A stretch of DNA of 25,152 nt, from positions 1 to 25,152 of the forward strand of contig DATKWD010000008.1 of the NCBI GenBank assembly GCA_035529695.1. The letters run 5' to 3'. The notes under the pieces are model-generated. The model saw nothing but the letters and a program-made list of their open reading frames with translations, searched no databases and had not been told where the DNA came from. The translations under genes were made by a program, and so were the position numbers. This document shows positions 14,097 to 22,668 of this stretch, in pieces (the first letter of the stretch is position 1; every line of letters starts with the position of its first letter). The DNA comes from DATKWD01 sp035529695 (GTDB lineage: Bacteria > Actinomycetota > Acidimicrobiia > Acidimicrobiales > Salinilacustritrichaceae).

Positions 14097-15902
14097 TCAG
14101 CCGAGAAGGCCGGGGTTCGTCTGCTCGACACGTTCGGCGAGCGCCAGCCAACGGTCTTCGGCCTCCTGCACGGCCGCCTGCGCCTCCTCGGCACGCTGGC
14201 CGAGTTCGACGAGTCGTTCGTGGTCACTGCCCGAGACACCCTCGAGCGCCGACACGGCTCGGTCGCGGGCTGCACTGAGCGTGGTCAACTCGCGTTCCGC
14301 CGCGTTGAACGCCCGACGCAGCTTTGCCGGCGGCGGTCGCGGCGATTCGTCCGGTGATGGGTCGGACACCTCGGATTTCGAGGTGGATCGCACCTCTGCC
14401 TTGCCGCGTGTCCGGTCGGCGCGACGCTGGTCGAGATAGGCGCCGAGACCACCCGGGCGGCGCGCCGCCCGACCTCGATCGACCACCAGGACATCGCTCA
14501 CCGTGCGCTGCAGCAGCGCTCGGTCGTGCGAGACCACGACGAGTGCACCGGGCCAGTCCTCGAGGAAGTCCTCGAGGACCCGCAACGTGTCGAGGTCGAG
14601 ATCGTTCGTGGGCTCGTCGAGCAGGAGCACGTTGGGCTGGCCGAGTAACACGAGCAGCAGTTGCAGCCGACGCAGCTCACCTCCTGAGAGCGTTCCTGCA
14701 GGAGCCCATTGCGAATCGGTGTCGAACCAGAACCGCTCCATCAGCGCGTTGTCCTGCCACGACACCTCTCGCTTCGGTCCGGTCACGAGGTCACGGACCC
14801 GCGCGGCCGGATCGATCTCGGCGGCGTCCTGGCTGAACATGCCGAGCCGTACGGTCGGGCCCACCTCGACGGTGCCTCGATCGGGACGGCGCTCACCCGC
14901 CAGGATCCGTAGCAGCGTCGTCTTTCCTGCCCCGTTCGGACCGACGATTCCCAACCGCTCACGCGGGTCGAGCAGCAGATCGAGTCCATCGAACAACGTG
15001 GTGTCGCCGACGTCGGCTCCGATGCCTGTGCACTCGATGACCCGGTCGCCGAGCCGCGGCGTGCCGAGGTGGAGGCTCAGCACCTCGTCTCGGACGTTCG
15101 CATCGCGCGGAGCGCCTTCGACGAGGGCCTTCGCCGCGTCGAGGCGTGCCTTGGGCTTGGACGTCCGGGCCGGGGCGCCGCGCCGGAGCCAGGCGAGTTC
15201 GACGCGGGCGAGGTTCTTGCGCTTCGCGTCAGCTCTTGCAGACCGCTCGATCCGCTCGGCCTTGGACTCGAGATACGACGCGTAGCCTCCGTCGTGGAGA
15301 TGGACCTGGCCGCGATCGATCTCGAGCATCCGGTTGCAGACGCGATCGAGCACGTGACGGTCGTGGCTGACGAGCAGTAGCCCTCCGCGGAATGCCCCGA
15401 GCCACTCCTCGAGCCAGCCGATGGCATCGACGTCGAGATGGTTGGTGGGCTCGTCGAGGATCAGCAGGTCGGCGTCATCGGGAGGGCCTCCGTCCGGCGG
15501 ACCGCAAGCCAGCAGCGCTCGAGCCAGGGCCACCCGCTTGATCTGGCCCCCCGACAGCCGATCGGTCTCGCGGTCCTCCAGCCCTGCGAGCCCGAGCCGG
15601 TCACGCACCGCGGCCGCCTCCCAACGTTCGCCGGTGACCGACGCAACCGTCCCCGCTGGAAGTGGCGCATCCTGGTCGAGGTGACTGACACGCGTGTCCC
15701 GGCCACGACGCACGGTCCCCGCGGCCCGGCTCCCTGCGAGGATCCCCAGCAAGGTCGACTTCCCGGTCCCGTTGACCCCCACCACCGCCATGCGGTCACC
15801 GGACGAGATCGTGAGCGAGACATCGTCGAACAACACACGGTCAGGGCGCGCGGACCCCAGACCCGTTGCATCGACCAGTATCACGACGCACGAGCCTGTC
15901 AC
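14097..15902 (-). CDS. ABC-F family ATPase (Uup/EttA-like)
   Basis: 601 residues, two ATP-binding cassettes in one chain and no membrane helices. Cassette 1 has GVNGTGKST (42-50), LSGGQIKRVALARAL and LLILDEPTNHLD; cassette 2 has GPNGAGKTT, LSGGELRRLQLLLVLLG and LLLDEPTNDLD. The interdomain linker is charged (KAERIERSARADAKRKN), and the C-terminus is a coiled coil of about 75 residues, as in Uup. ABC-F proteins act on ribosomes or nucleic acids, and some give antibiotic resistance; nothing here shows a resistance role. The start is taken as GTG 15902; a second GTG at 15884 is possible and no ribosome site separates them. It diverges from the ThDP enzyme gene. Confidence 0.88.
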   Translation of the reverse strand: MTGSCVVILVDATGLGSARPDRVLFDDVSLTISSGDRMAVVGVNGTGKSTLLGILAGSRAAGTVRRGRDTRVSHLDQDAPLPAGTVASVTGERWEAAAVRDRLGLAGLEDRETDRLSGGQIKRVALARALLACGPPDGGPPDDADLLILDEPTNHLDVDAIGWLEEWLGAFRGGLLLVSHDRHVLDRVCNRMLEIDRGQVHLHDGGYASYLESKAERIERSARADAKRKNLARVELAWLRRGAPARTSKPKARLDAAKALVEGAPRDANVRDEVLSLHLGTPRLGDRVIECTGIGADVGDTTLFDGLDLLLDPRERLGIVGPNGAGKTTLLRILAGERRPDRGTVEVGPTVRLGMFSQDAAEIDPAARVRDLVTGPKREVSWQDNALMERFWFDTDSQWAPAGTLSGGELRRLQLLLVLLGQPNVLLLDEPTNDLDLDTLRVLEDFLEDWPGALVVVSHDRALLQRTVSDVLVVDRGRAARRPGGLGAYLDQRRADRTRGKAEVRSTSKSEVSDPSPDESPRPPPAKLRRAFNAAERELTTLSAARDRAVSALEGVSGSDHERLVELGQRAEEAQAAVQEAEDRWLALAERVEQTNPGLLG

Positions 15903-15921
15903 GACCGGGGTGGCCGACGCC

Positions 15922-15927
15922 TAGCAT
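15922..15927 (+). promoter_or_regulatory. Possible -10 box (TAGCAT) for the ThDP enzyme gene
   Basis: TAGCAT fits TANNNT and directly abuts a 17-bp palindrome, so the start of transcription would fall inside that palindrome. Confidence 0.45.
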
Positions 15928-15944
15928 CTGGTCGAATCGACCAG
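15928..15944. promoter_or_regulatory. Perfect 17-bp palindrome, candidate operator or 5' hairpin
   Basis: CTGGTCGAATCGACCAG has 8-nt arms around one central A. It lies between the -10 box and the AGGGGAG ribosome site (15943-15949) of the ThDP enzyme gene, and about 26 bp from the start of the divergent ABC-F gene. As DNA it could bind a dimeric repressor; as RNA its 3' arm touches the ribosome site. Confidence 0.5.
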
Positions 15945-15956
15945 GGGAGATCTGCC

Positions 15957-17597
15957 ATGTCTCACGGAGGAGCACTCGCAGCCCGAGCGCTCAAGGATGC
16001 AGGCGTCGACTGCGTGTTCACGCTATCGGGCGGCCACGTCATGGGCATCTACGACGGCTGCCTCGACGAGGGCATCAGGGTCATCGACGTGCGGCACGAG
16101 CAGGCGGCGGTGCACGCAGCCGACGCCTGGGCCCGTCTGCACCCCGGGCGAGTCGGGGTGGCCATCCTCACCGCCGGGCCAGGCGTGACCGACGGGGTCA
16201 CCGGCGTCGCCAATGCCTGGCGTGCCAACTCGCCGATCCTGGTGATCGGAGGACAGGGCCCCTTCGACAACCTTCGTCGAGGATCGCTCCAGGAGATGGA
16301 CCACGTCTCGGTGATGCGCCCGATCACCAAGTTCGCTGACACCTGCTACCAGAGCGGGCGCATCGCCGAATACGTCGAACTCGCAATCCGCACTGCGTTG
16401 TCAGGCATCCCCGGGCCCGCATTCCTCGAGATCCCGATGGATGTGCTCCACGGCCCGGTCGACCTCGCCTCGGTCGAGATGCCGACGTTTCGCGACTATC
16501 GAGTCGCAGCGCCGGCGCCGGCCAACCGCATCGAGCAGGCAGTCGAGGTGTTGGCGGTCGCCGAACGGCCGCTCATGATGGCCGGGACGGCGCTCAAGTG
16601 GAGCGAAGGAGCCCCCGCCCTTCGCCGGTTCGTCGAGTCGACCTCGATCCCCTGCTTCACGAACGGCATGGGTCGAGGCCAGTTGCCGATGGATCATCCG
16701 CAGTTCTTCAACCGCACGCGGAAGCAGGCGCTGTCGGAGGCGGATGTCGTGGTGTTGGCCGGTACCCCGCTCGACTTCCGCATGAAGTTCGGCCAATCGA
16801 TCCCGCCCGACGCCAAGATCGTGCAACTCGACCTCGACGAGACGCTCATCGGGCAGAACCGATCGGCGGATGTAGGGCTGGTCGGCAATCTCGGGGCGAC
16901 CCTCGACGCATGGCTCGACTCGATGGCCGCCAACGACGTGAAACTCGACTTCTCGGAGCGGTCGATGGAGCTGCGGGCCCTCGAGGCCACCGCGGAGGTC
17001 GCGCTGGCTGCGCAGCTGAACAGCGATGCCGTACCGATCGACCCGCTGCGACTCTGCCGCGAGATCGCCGACGCGATCACCGACGACATGATCGTCATCG
17101 GCGACGGTGGCGACATCGTCGCCCAGGCCGCGAAGGTGCTGAGCGTGCCGCCGAACGGTGCATGGATGGACCCCGGGCCCCTCGGCACCCTGGGCGTCGG
17201 CATGCCGTTCGCGCTCGCGGCCCAGTTGGCGTACCCCGAACAACCGGTGATGATCATCTACGGCGATGGCTCGTTCGGCCTCAACGGCTTCGAATTCGAC
17301 ACGGCCGTTCGGTTCGGACTCCCGATCGTCGGCATCGTGGGCAACGACGCTGCCTGGGGCCAGATGATGCGACCCCAGGCGATGATCTACGGAACCGACC
17401 GACTGGTCGCCACCGAGCTCAGTCGGACTCGCTACGACCTCGTCGTCGAGGCACTCGGCGGGCACGGCGAGCACGTGACCGAACCCGACCAGATCGGTCC
17501 GGCGATCCAGCGGGCCTTCGCAGCTGGGATCCCGGCTCTCGTCAACGTCGAGATCCGCCAGGACAAGGAGGGCGTGAAGGGTTCGACCTATGTGTGA
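15957..17597 (+). CDS. ThDP-dependent enzyme, 2-hydroxyacyl-CoA lyase / acetolactate synthase-like
   Basis: 546 residues with the three-domain order of the acetolactate synthase superfamily. The N-terminal pyrimidine domain holds the activating Glu48 (RHEQAAVHAADAWAR). The C-terminal domain holds the ThDP/Mg motif, GDG (436-438) to Asn463-Asp464, followed by AAWGQ. GPLGTLGVGMPFALAA and the long GDGSFGLNGFEFDTA resemble 2-hydroxyacyl-CoA lyase and oxalyl-CoA decarboxylase more than true acetolactate synthase, and no regulatory small subunit follows. Cleavage of a 2-hydroxyacyl-CoA or decarboxylation of oxalyl-CoA is possible; the substrate is not settled. The ATG at 15957 follows AGGGGAG; the frame is open upstream across the ABC-F gene, but that extension is antisense coding. 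Confidence 0.82.
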   Translation: MSHGGALAARALKDAGVDCVFTLSGGHVMGIYDGCLDEGIRVIDVRHEQAAVHAADAWARLHPGRVGVAILTAGPGVTDGVTGVANAWRANSPILVIGGQGPFDNLRRGSLQEMDHVSVMRPITKFADTCYQSGRIAEYVELAIRTALSGIPGPAFLEIPMDVLHGPVDLASVEMPTFRDYRVAAPAPANRIEQAVEVLAVAERPLMMAGTALKWSEGAPALRRFVESTSIPCFTNGMGRGQLPMDHPQFFNRTRKQALSEADVVVLAGTPLDFRMKFGQSIPPDAKIVQLDLDETLIGQNRSADVGLVGNLGATLDAWLDSMAANDVKLDFSERSMELRALEATAEVALAAQLNSDAVPIDPLRLCREIADAITDDMIVIGDGGDIVAQAAKVLSVPPNGAWMDPGPLGTLGVGMPFALAAQLAYPEQPVMIIYGDGSFGLNGFEFDTAVRFGLPIVGIVGNDAAWGQMMRPQAMIYGTDRLVATELSRTRYDLVVEALGGHGEHVTEPDQIGPAIQRAFAAGIPALVNVEIRQDKEGVKGSTYV

Positions 17598-17662
17598 TCG
17601 CCGGCTGCGGCAATGGCGCACCCGCCCCGCGTGAGACAGCCTGTCGCCCCGGGGAGGACGTC

Positions 17663-18091
17663 ATGTCGAAAGCCGACGAGCTCGAACTCGAACTCGAACA
17701 TGCGAAGCAAGCGGTACGCGCGCTGCGCGAATCGCTCGAGGACACACACGCCGAGCAGGCTGCAGCCGAGCAGCGCGCCCGTGCCGAACGCGACGGAGAG
17801 ATGGCCCAGCTCGAGGAGACGCTGGGCGCCTTGCGCGCCAGGCTCGAGCAGCAGGAGACCGAACGGGAAGCCGACGTGCAGTCCGCACGGCTGGCCGCCG
17901 AAGACGAGGTCGAGCAGCTGCGGCAGGCAGTGATCGCCGCCCGACAGCTGGCCGACGACCAGCGCGACGCACACCAGGCCGAGATCAGGACGCAGTCCCG
18001 GAGCTTCGAGGCCGAGCGACGCGATCTCCACGACACCATCACGGCGCTCCGGCGGGAGCTCGAAGTCCGAACCCAGGAGACCAGCCCATGA
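17663..18091 (+). CDS. Coiled-coil protein coupled to the adenylate cyclase
   Basis: 142 residues, almost all Glu, Ala, Arg, Gln and Leu, with regular heptads from about residue 4 to 138; it has no membrane helix and no signal peptide. It begins MSKADELELELEHAKQ and would form a single long coiled coil. The ATG at 17663 follows GGGGAGGA (17651-17658). Its TGA overlaps the ATG of the cyclase gene (ATGA at 18088-18091), so the two are translated together. No known family is recognised; low-complexity coiled coils match many proteins weakly. A role as scaffold or oligomerisation partner of the cyclase is inferred only from coupling. Confidence 0.75.
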   Translation: MSKADELELELEHAKQAVRALRESLEDTHAEQAAAEQRARAERDGEMAQLEETLGALRARLEQQETEREADVQSARLAAEDEVEQLRQAVIAARQLADDQRDAHQAEIRTQSRSFEAERRDLHDTITALRRELEVRTQETSP

Positions 18092-20400
18092 CCGCCGAAC
18101 CCTTGCCGCAGACACACCCGACCAGCCCGGCCAACCTCACCGATCAGGCCCGGCGCCTCAGGCTCGCCGAGACACTGGTCCAGGTCTCACGCACGGTCGG
18201 CGCCCTCGAGACGCTCGACGAGGTGCTCTCTGCCCTGGTCGAGATGACCACCGCGGCCACGGGCGCCGACCGTGGCACGCTCTTCCTGAACGACGCGGCG
18301 ACCGGCGAGCTGTACTCGCGATCACTGACCGACAGGGGTCCTCGTGAGATCCGGATCCTCAACCGGCACGGCATCGCCGGCAAGGTGTTCCAGACGGGCG
18401 AGGCGCTGTTGGTCAACGATGCCTACCGACATCCCGACTTCAATCCCGAGGTCGACGAGCAGACCGGCTACGAGACCCGCAACATCGCGTGTGTTCCGGT
18501 GCGGACGGTGCGCGGCGAGGTCATCGGTGCCGCCCAGGTACTGAACAAGTCCGCCGGCGACTTCGATCAGGACGACCTCCAGCTGCTCGAGGCGATGACG
18601 ACCCAGGCCGCCCTCGCGCTCACCAGCAACCAGGTGAACGAACGCACTCGGAGCCGTGGTGAGCAGGAGATGGAGTTCCTCGACCTCGTCGCCGAGATCA
18701 CCTCCGAACTCGACCTCGACTCGCTGCTCCTGCGCGTGATGGCCGAGGCGACCCGCATGCTCAACGCCGACCGTTCGACGCTGTTCCTCAACGACGCCTC
18801 GACGCAGGAGCTGTTCGCCCGGGTCGCTCAGGGCGACGACGACCAGGACGACGGCGTCGCCGAGATCCGCTTCCCGAACTCGGTCGGCATCGCCGGCACG
18901 ACCTTCACGACCGGCGAAACAATCAACATCCCGCACGCCTATGCAGATCTGCGGTTCAACCCGTCCTTCGACCTGCAGACCGGCTTCTTCACCCGATCGA
19001 TCCTGTGTGTGCCGCTGGTCAACAAGGCCGGCGAGACCATCGGCGCCACTCAGGTGCTCAACAAGAAAGGCGGCCCGTTCACCCAGGAGGACGAGCAACG
19101 ACTGAAGGCGTTCACGGCCCAGGTGTCGATCGCCCTCGAGAACGCCAAGCTGTTCGACGACGTCCAACGAGTCCGGAACTACAACAACGCCGTCCTCGAA
19201 TCGATGTCCAACGGCGTGGTGACCTTCGATCGTGACGGGTGTGTCGCGACCTGCAACGCGGCGGCTGCAGCCATTCTCCGACGGTCCGCCACCGAGATGG
19301 TCGGAATGCGAGCCACCGACCTGTTCGGGGCCGACCCACTGGTGGTCGACCTCGTCGAGTCGGTGATCGACGATCGCGACCAGGTCTCGCTCCTCGACGT
19401 CGACCTCCACGCCGGGCCGGCCGACGACACCGCGATGGTGTCGGTGAACCTCACCGGCGTCCCGCTCCAGATCGGCGCGGTCGACGAGGGGGCCATCGTC
19501 CTGCTCGAGGACATCTCCAGCGAGAAGCGGGTCAAGTCGACGATGGCCCGGTACATGGATCCGGCGCTCGCGGATCGTCTCGTCAAGAACGACCAGGAGA
19601 TCCTCGGGGGAAGGGCCGCTCGGGCCACGATCCTGTTCTCGGACATCAGGAGCTTCACGACCATCGCCGAAGCACTGGGACCGACCGAGACCGTCACGAT
19701 GCTGAACGAGTACTTCACCTTGATGGTCGACTGCATCGCAGCCGAGGGCGGGATGCTCGACAAGTTCATCGGCGACGCGATCATGGCGGCATTCGGCGTC
19801 CCCGAGCCGGCCGACGACGACGAAGACCGAGCGGTGCGCAGCTCCATCTCCATGATCCGGGCGATGCTCGACTGGAACGTCGGACGGGTGGCCGCCGGCA
19901 AGCCTGCGATCGACATGGGCATCGGCCTGAACACCGGCCAGGTCGTGACGGGCAACATCGGGTCACCGAAGCGGATGGACTTCACCATGATCGGTGACGG
20001 GGTCAACCTGGCGTCGCGCCTCGAGGGCGCATGCAAGGAGTACAAGGCCCGGATCCTGATCAGTGACTCGACCCATCAGCGACTCAAAGGGGTGTACCGC
20101 ACCCGCGAGGTCGACTGGGTCGTCGTGAAGGGCAAGACCGAGCCCGTCGGCATCCACGAGGTGCTCGATTACCACACCGACGATTCGTTCCCCCGGCTGA
20201 TGGACGTCGTGAACCAGTTCCGCGAGGGCATCGCCGGATACCGCTCAGGCGAGTGGGACCGTGCGATCGAGTCGTTCGAGCGGTCGCTCGCCGCCAATCC
20301 GGCCGACGCGTTGTCGGCGATGTACATCGAGCGTTGTCAGACCCTCAGAGCCAGCCCGCCCGACAGCTGGGACGGCGTGTGGGTGATGACCTCGAAGTAG
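18088..20400 (+). CDS. GAF-GAF-PAS class III adenylate cyclase
   Basis: 770 residues, cytoplasmic. Two similar GAF domains (about 28-185 and 198-360), each with the GTLFLND/STLFLND stretch and an N-(I/S)-x-C-V-P segment, resemble cyclic-nucleotide-binding GAF domains of cyanobacterial CyaB-type cyclases. A PAS domain follows (about 370-480), then a linker helix and the cyclase domain (about 505-690). Its metal ligands are Asp519 (FSDIRSF) and Asp563 (GDAIM). Lys559 and Asp631 are the pair that selects ATP over GTP, and Asn640 and Arg644 (NLASR) complete the site, so it should make cAMP. The C-terminus (about 710-760) looks like a TPR pair. It overlaps the coiled-coil gene by four bases. Confidence 0.92.
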   Translation: MTAEPLPQTHPTSPANLTDQARRLRLAETLVQVSRTVGALETLDEVLSALVEMTTAATGADRGTLFLNDAATGELYSRSLTDRGPREIRILNRHGIAGKVFQTGEALLVNDAYRHPDFNPEVDEQTGYETRNIACVPVRTVRGEVIGAAQVLNKSAGDFDQDDLQLLEAMTTQAALALTSNQVNERTRSRGEQEMEFLDLVAEITSELDLDSLLLRVMAEATRMLNADRSTLFLNDASTQELFARVAQGDDDQDDGVAEIRFPNSVGIAGTTFTTGETINIPHAYADLRFNPSFDLQTGFFTRSILCVPLVNKAGETIGATQVLNKKGGPFTQEDEQRLKAFTAQVSIALENAKLFDDVQRVRNYNNAVLESMSNGVVTFDRDGCVATCNAAAAAILRRSATEMVGMRATDLFGADPLVVDLVESVIDDRDQVSLLDVDLHAGPADDTAMVSVNLTGVPLQIGAVDEGAIVLLEDISSEKRVKSTMARYMDPALADRLVKNDQEILGGRAARATILFSDIRSFTTIAEALGPTETVTMLNEYFTLMVDCIAAEGGMLDKFIGDAIMAAFGVPEPADDDEDRAVRSSISMIRAMLDWNVGRVAAGKPAIDMGIGLNTGQVVTGNIGSPKRMDFTMIGDGVNLASRLEGACKEYKARILISDSTHQRLKGVYRTREVDWVVVKGKTEPVGIHEVLDYHTDDSFPRLMDVVNQFREGIAGYRSGEWDRAIESFERSLAANPADALSAMYIERCQTLRASPPDSWDGVWVMTSK

Positions 20401-20403
20401 CCT
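20398..20403 (+). promoter_or_regulatory. Possible -10 box (TAGCCT) overlapping the cyclase stop
   Basis: The TAG stop of the cyclase gene is also the first half of TAGCCT. It lies 40 nt before the exporter start at 20444, so the ABC genes could have their own promoter as well as readthrough from the cyclase. Confidence 0.35.
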
Positions 20404-20443
20404 GGTTGGACGGTGTCCGACCTGCTCGGCGAGGATGCCCCCG

Positions 20444-21562
20444 ATGTTTCTCGCGCTCACCGAGATGCGCCGAGCCAAGGGGCGATTCGGACTGCTGATC
20501 GCCGCGATCGGGATGCTGGTTTTCCTCATCCTCTTCCAGCAGTCGCTCCAGAACGGCCTGCTCACCTCGTTCGTGGGGGCGATCCGCAATCAGTCTGCAC
20601 CGGTGCTCGTCTACTCGGTCGACGGCCAGCGGGTGATCCAGGGAAGCATCATCACCCCTGACCTCGAGCAGACCGCACGCTCAGCCGACGGCCTCGGAGC
20701 GATGGCGCGGATCGGCGAGGGCACGTTCACGGTGACCGCCGGCGGCGATCCCTACGACACGACCATCCTCGGCTACGAAGATCCCGAGTTGGGTGCACCG
20801 ACGACGCTCGAGAGCGGGCGGTACCCCGAGGCCCCCGGGGAGGCCGTCGGGAGCGATGCCGACGCCCCGAACGGCTTCGGCATCGGGGACACGGTGGTGG
20901 TCGAGCCCGGCGGTCTGGAGATCACCATCGTCGGGCTCGCGCGGGACGTGCAGCTCAACGCCGGTCCGACCCTCTTCGTCACCTACGAGACCTACGTCGA
21001 CGCAGTTCGTTCGGTGAACCCCGACGCCTCCGAGCCGCTGCCCAACATCCTCGCGGCGGCTCCGGCCGACGGTGTGACTGCGAGCCAACTGGTCGCCAAC
21101 ATCAACGCGCTGTCGACTGATCTCGACGCGCTCACGCGCGACGACGCCGCCGACAACACCCCTGGCGTCGCACAGGTCCAGCAGTCGTTCCAGATCATCT
21201 TCCTGCTCTACGCGTTGGTGATCCCGTGCGTGACCGGTCTCTTCTTCCTCATCATCACGTTCCAGAAGTCCGGCGCGCTGACCCTGCTCCGCGCCATCGG
21301 CGCGCCTGCGAACCGGCTGGTTCAATCGCTCCTCGTCCAGGCCGTCGCCATCGTCGGCCTCGGGTTCTCGGTCGGGCTGGCGCTCTACACCCCCGTCTCC
21401 CAGCAGCGCCTCGGCGGCATCCCGCTGCGCTTCGAGACCAACGCGGTCATCTTCTGGGCGGTCCTGCTCATGACGCTCGGAGTGGGCAGCTCGCTGCTCG
21501 CGGCCCGCCGCGTGCTGGCGATCGATCCGATCGAGGCCACGACCGGTGGAGGGAACCGGTGA
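20444..21562 (+). CDS. FtsX-type ABC exporter permease 1
   Basis: 372 residues from the ATG at 20444, which sits 9 nt after GGCGAGG; an ATG at 20435 adds three residues but abuts that site. One N-terminal helix (about 15-33) is followed by an extracytoplasmic domain of roughly 215 residues and three C-terminal helices (about 250-272, 293-313, 334-354). This is the MacB/LolCDE/DevC topology. The motif ALTLLRAIGAPANRL between helices 2 and 3 is the FtsX coupling segment. Such permeases drive export or extraction of lipids, lipoproteins or peptides rather than channel transport. The GTG of permease 2 overlaps its stop. Confidence 0.87.
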   Translation: MFLALTEMRRAKGRFGLLIAAIGMLVFLILFQQSLQNGLLTSFVGAIRNQSAPVLVYSVDGQRVIQGSIITPDLEQTARSADGLGAMARIGEGTFTVTAGGDPYDTTILGYEDPELGAPTTLESGRYPEAPGEAVGSDADAPNGFGIGDTVVVEPGGLEITIVGLARDVQLNAGPTLFVTYETYVDAVRSVNPDASEPLPNILAAAPADGVTASQLVANINALSTDLDALTRDDAADNTPGVAQVQQSFQIIFLLYALVIPCVTGLFFLIITFQKSGALTLLRAIGAPANRLVQSLLVQAVAIVGLGFSVGLALYTPVSQQRLGGIPLRFETNAVIFWAVLLMTLGVGSSLLAARRVLAIDPIEATTGGGNR

Positions 21563-22668
21563 GACTCGCACTCCGTGAACTCATTCGTCGGCCCGGACGC
21601 TTCGTGACCGCGACGGTGATCCTGACGCTCATCGCGATCCTGTTGATGTTCCTGGGCGGACTGCTCGACGGGCTGACTCGTTCGGCCACCGGCGCGGTCC
21701 GTGCACAGAACGCCGATGCGTTGGTGTTCTCGTCCTCGTCACAGGCATCGTTCCTGCGCAGCCGGATCGAGCCCGAGGTGCGGTCGACCATCGAAACAGA
21801 CCTCGGCGTCGAGACCGGCGGGCTCGGCGTCGCGCAGCTGGGAGCGCGCGTGCCAGGGAATGGCCCACGCGATCTCGCCAACGTCGCCGTGTGGGGATAC
21901 GAGATCGCGCCCGACGGGGTCCCCGAGCCCCCGCCACCGGGCGAGGCCTGGGCCGACGAGGTGCTGAAGGCCGACGGCGTCGAGGTCGGTCAGGAGCTTC
22001 TGGTCGGACCCGCCCGCACGCCGATCACGGTGGCCGGGTTCGTGGTCGACACCTCGTTCAACGGGCAGGCGGGGCTGTGGACCGACGTGGCGACCTGGCG
22101 CAACGTCCTGAACACCAACCGCCCCGACGCGGCCCTCGCCGACGGGGTGTTCCAGGCCCTCGTCGTCCGTGATGTCGACGACGAGCTCGACGACGTGCCC
22201 GCGGCGATCGAGGATGCGGTCGGCGACCAGGTCATCGCGCTCACCGTCGACGAGGCCGTCAACGAGATCCCCGGGGTCACCGAGCAGCAGGGCACCTTCA
22301 ACCAGATCCTCGGGGTGACGGTGGTGATCGCACTCGTCGTGATCGCGTTGTTCTTCGCGCTCCTCACCGTCGAGCGGACGGCGTTGTACGGGGTCCTCAA
22401 GGCGATCGGAGCCCGGTCGCGCACGATCTTCGGCGGACTGGTCGCCCAGGCGGTCGCGGTGACCCTCGTCGCCTCGGTGATCGCCGGGCTCGCCGTTGCC
22501 CTGCTCGACCTCGCCATCCCCCCGGGTTCGATCCCGTTGTTCATCTCGCCCGGGCGGATCGCGTCGAGCATCGTCCTGCTCTTGTTCGCCGCGATCCTCG
22601 GGTGTGCATTCTCACTCCGACGCGTCCTCCACATCGACCCCGCCTCAGCCCTCGGGAGCTCTCAATGA
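21559..22668 (+). CDS. FtsX-type ABC exporter permease 2
   Basis: 369 residues from the GTG at 21559, which overlaps the stop of permease 1 (GTGA) and follows GGAGGGA (21547-21553). It begins VRLALRELIRRPGRF, giving the same short basic head as permease 1, then a helix (about 15-37), a large extracytoplasmic domain and three C-terminal helices. TALYGVLKAIGARSRTIFGG is the FtsX coupling segment. It is related to permease 1 in topology but clearly different in sequence, so the exporter is probably a heterodimer. Its TGA overlaps the ATG of the ATPase gene (ATGA). Confidence 0.87.
   Translation: MRLALRELIRRPGRFVTATVILTLIAILLMFLGGLLDGLTRSATGAVRAQNADALVFSSSSQASFLRSRIEPEVRSTIETDLGVETGGLGVAQLGARVPGNGPRDLANVAVWGYEIAPDGVPEPPPPGEAWADEVLKADGVEVGQELLVGPARTPITVAGFVVDTSFNGQAGLWTDVATWRNVLNTNRPDAALADGVFQALVVRDVDDELDDVPAAIEDAVGDQVIALTVDEAVNEIPGVTEQQGTFNQILGVTVVIALVVIALFFALLTVERTALYGVLKAIGARSRTIFGGLVAQAVAVTLVASVIAGLAVALLDLAIPPGSIPLFISPGRIASSIVLLLFAAILGCAFSLRRVLHIDPASALGSSQ

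Noticed and set aside
15438..15956. In-frame upstream extension of the ThDP enzyme
   Set aside because: It is antisense to the ABC-F ATPase; the ribosome site AGGGGAG and the usual N-terminus of the family place the start at 15957.
16401..17621. 406-codon minus-strand frame inside the ThDP enzyme gene
   Set aside because: Antisense shadow; residues are His/Arg/Gly-rich without domain features.
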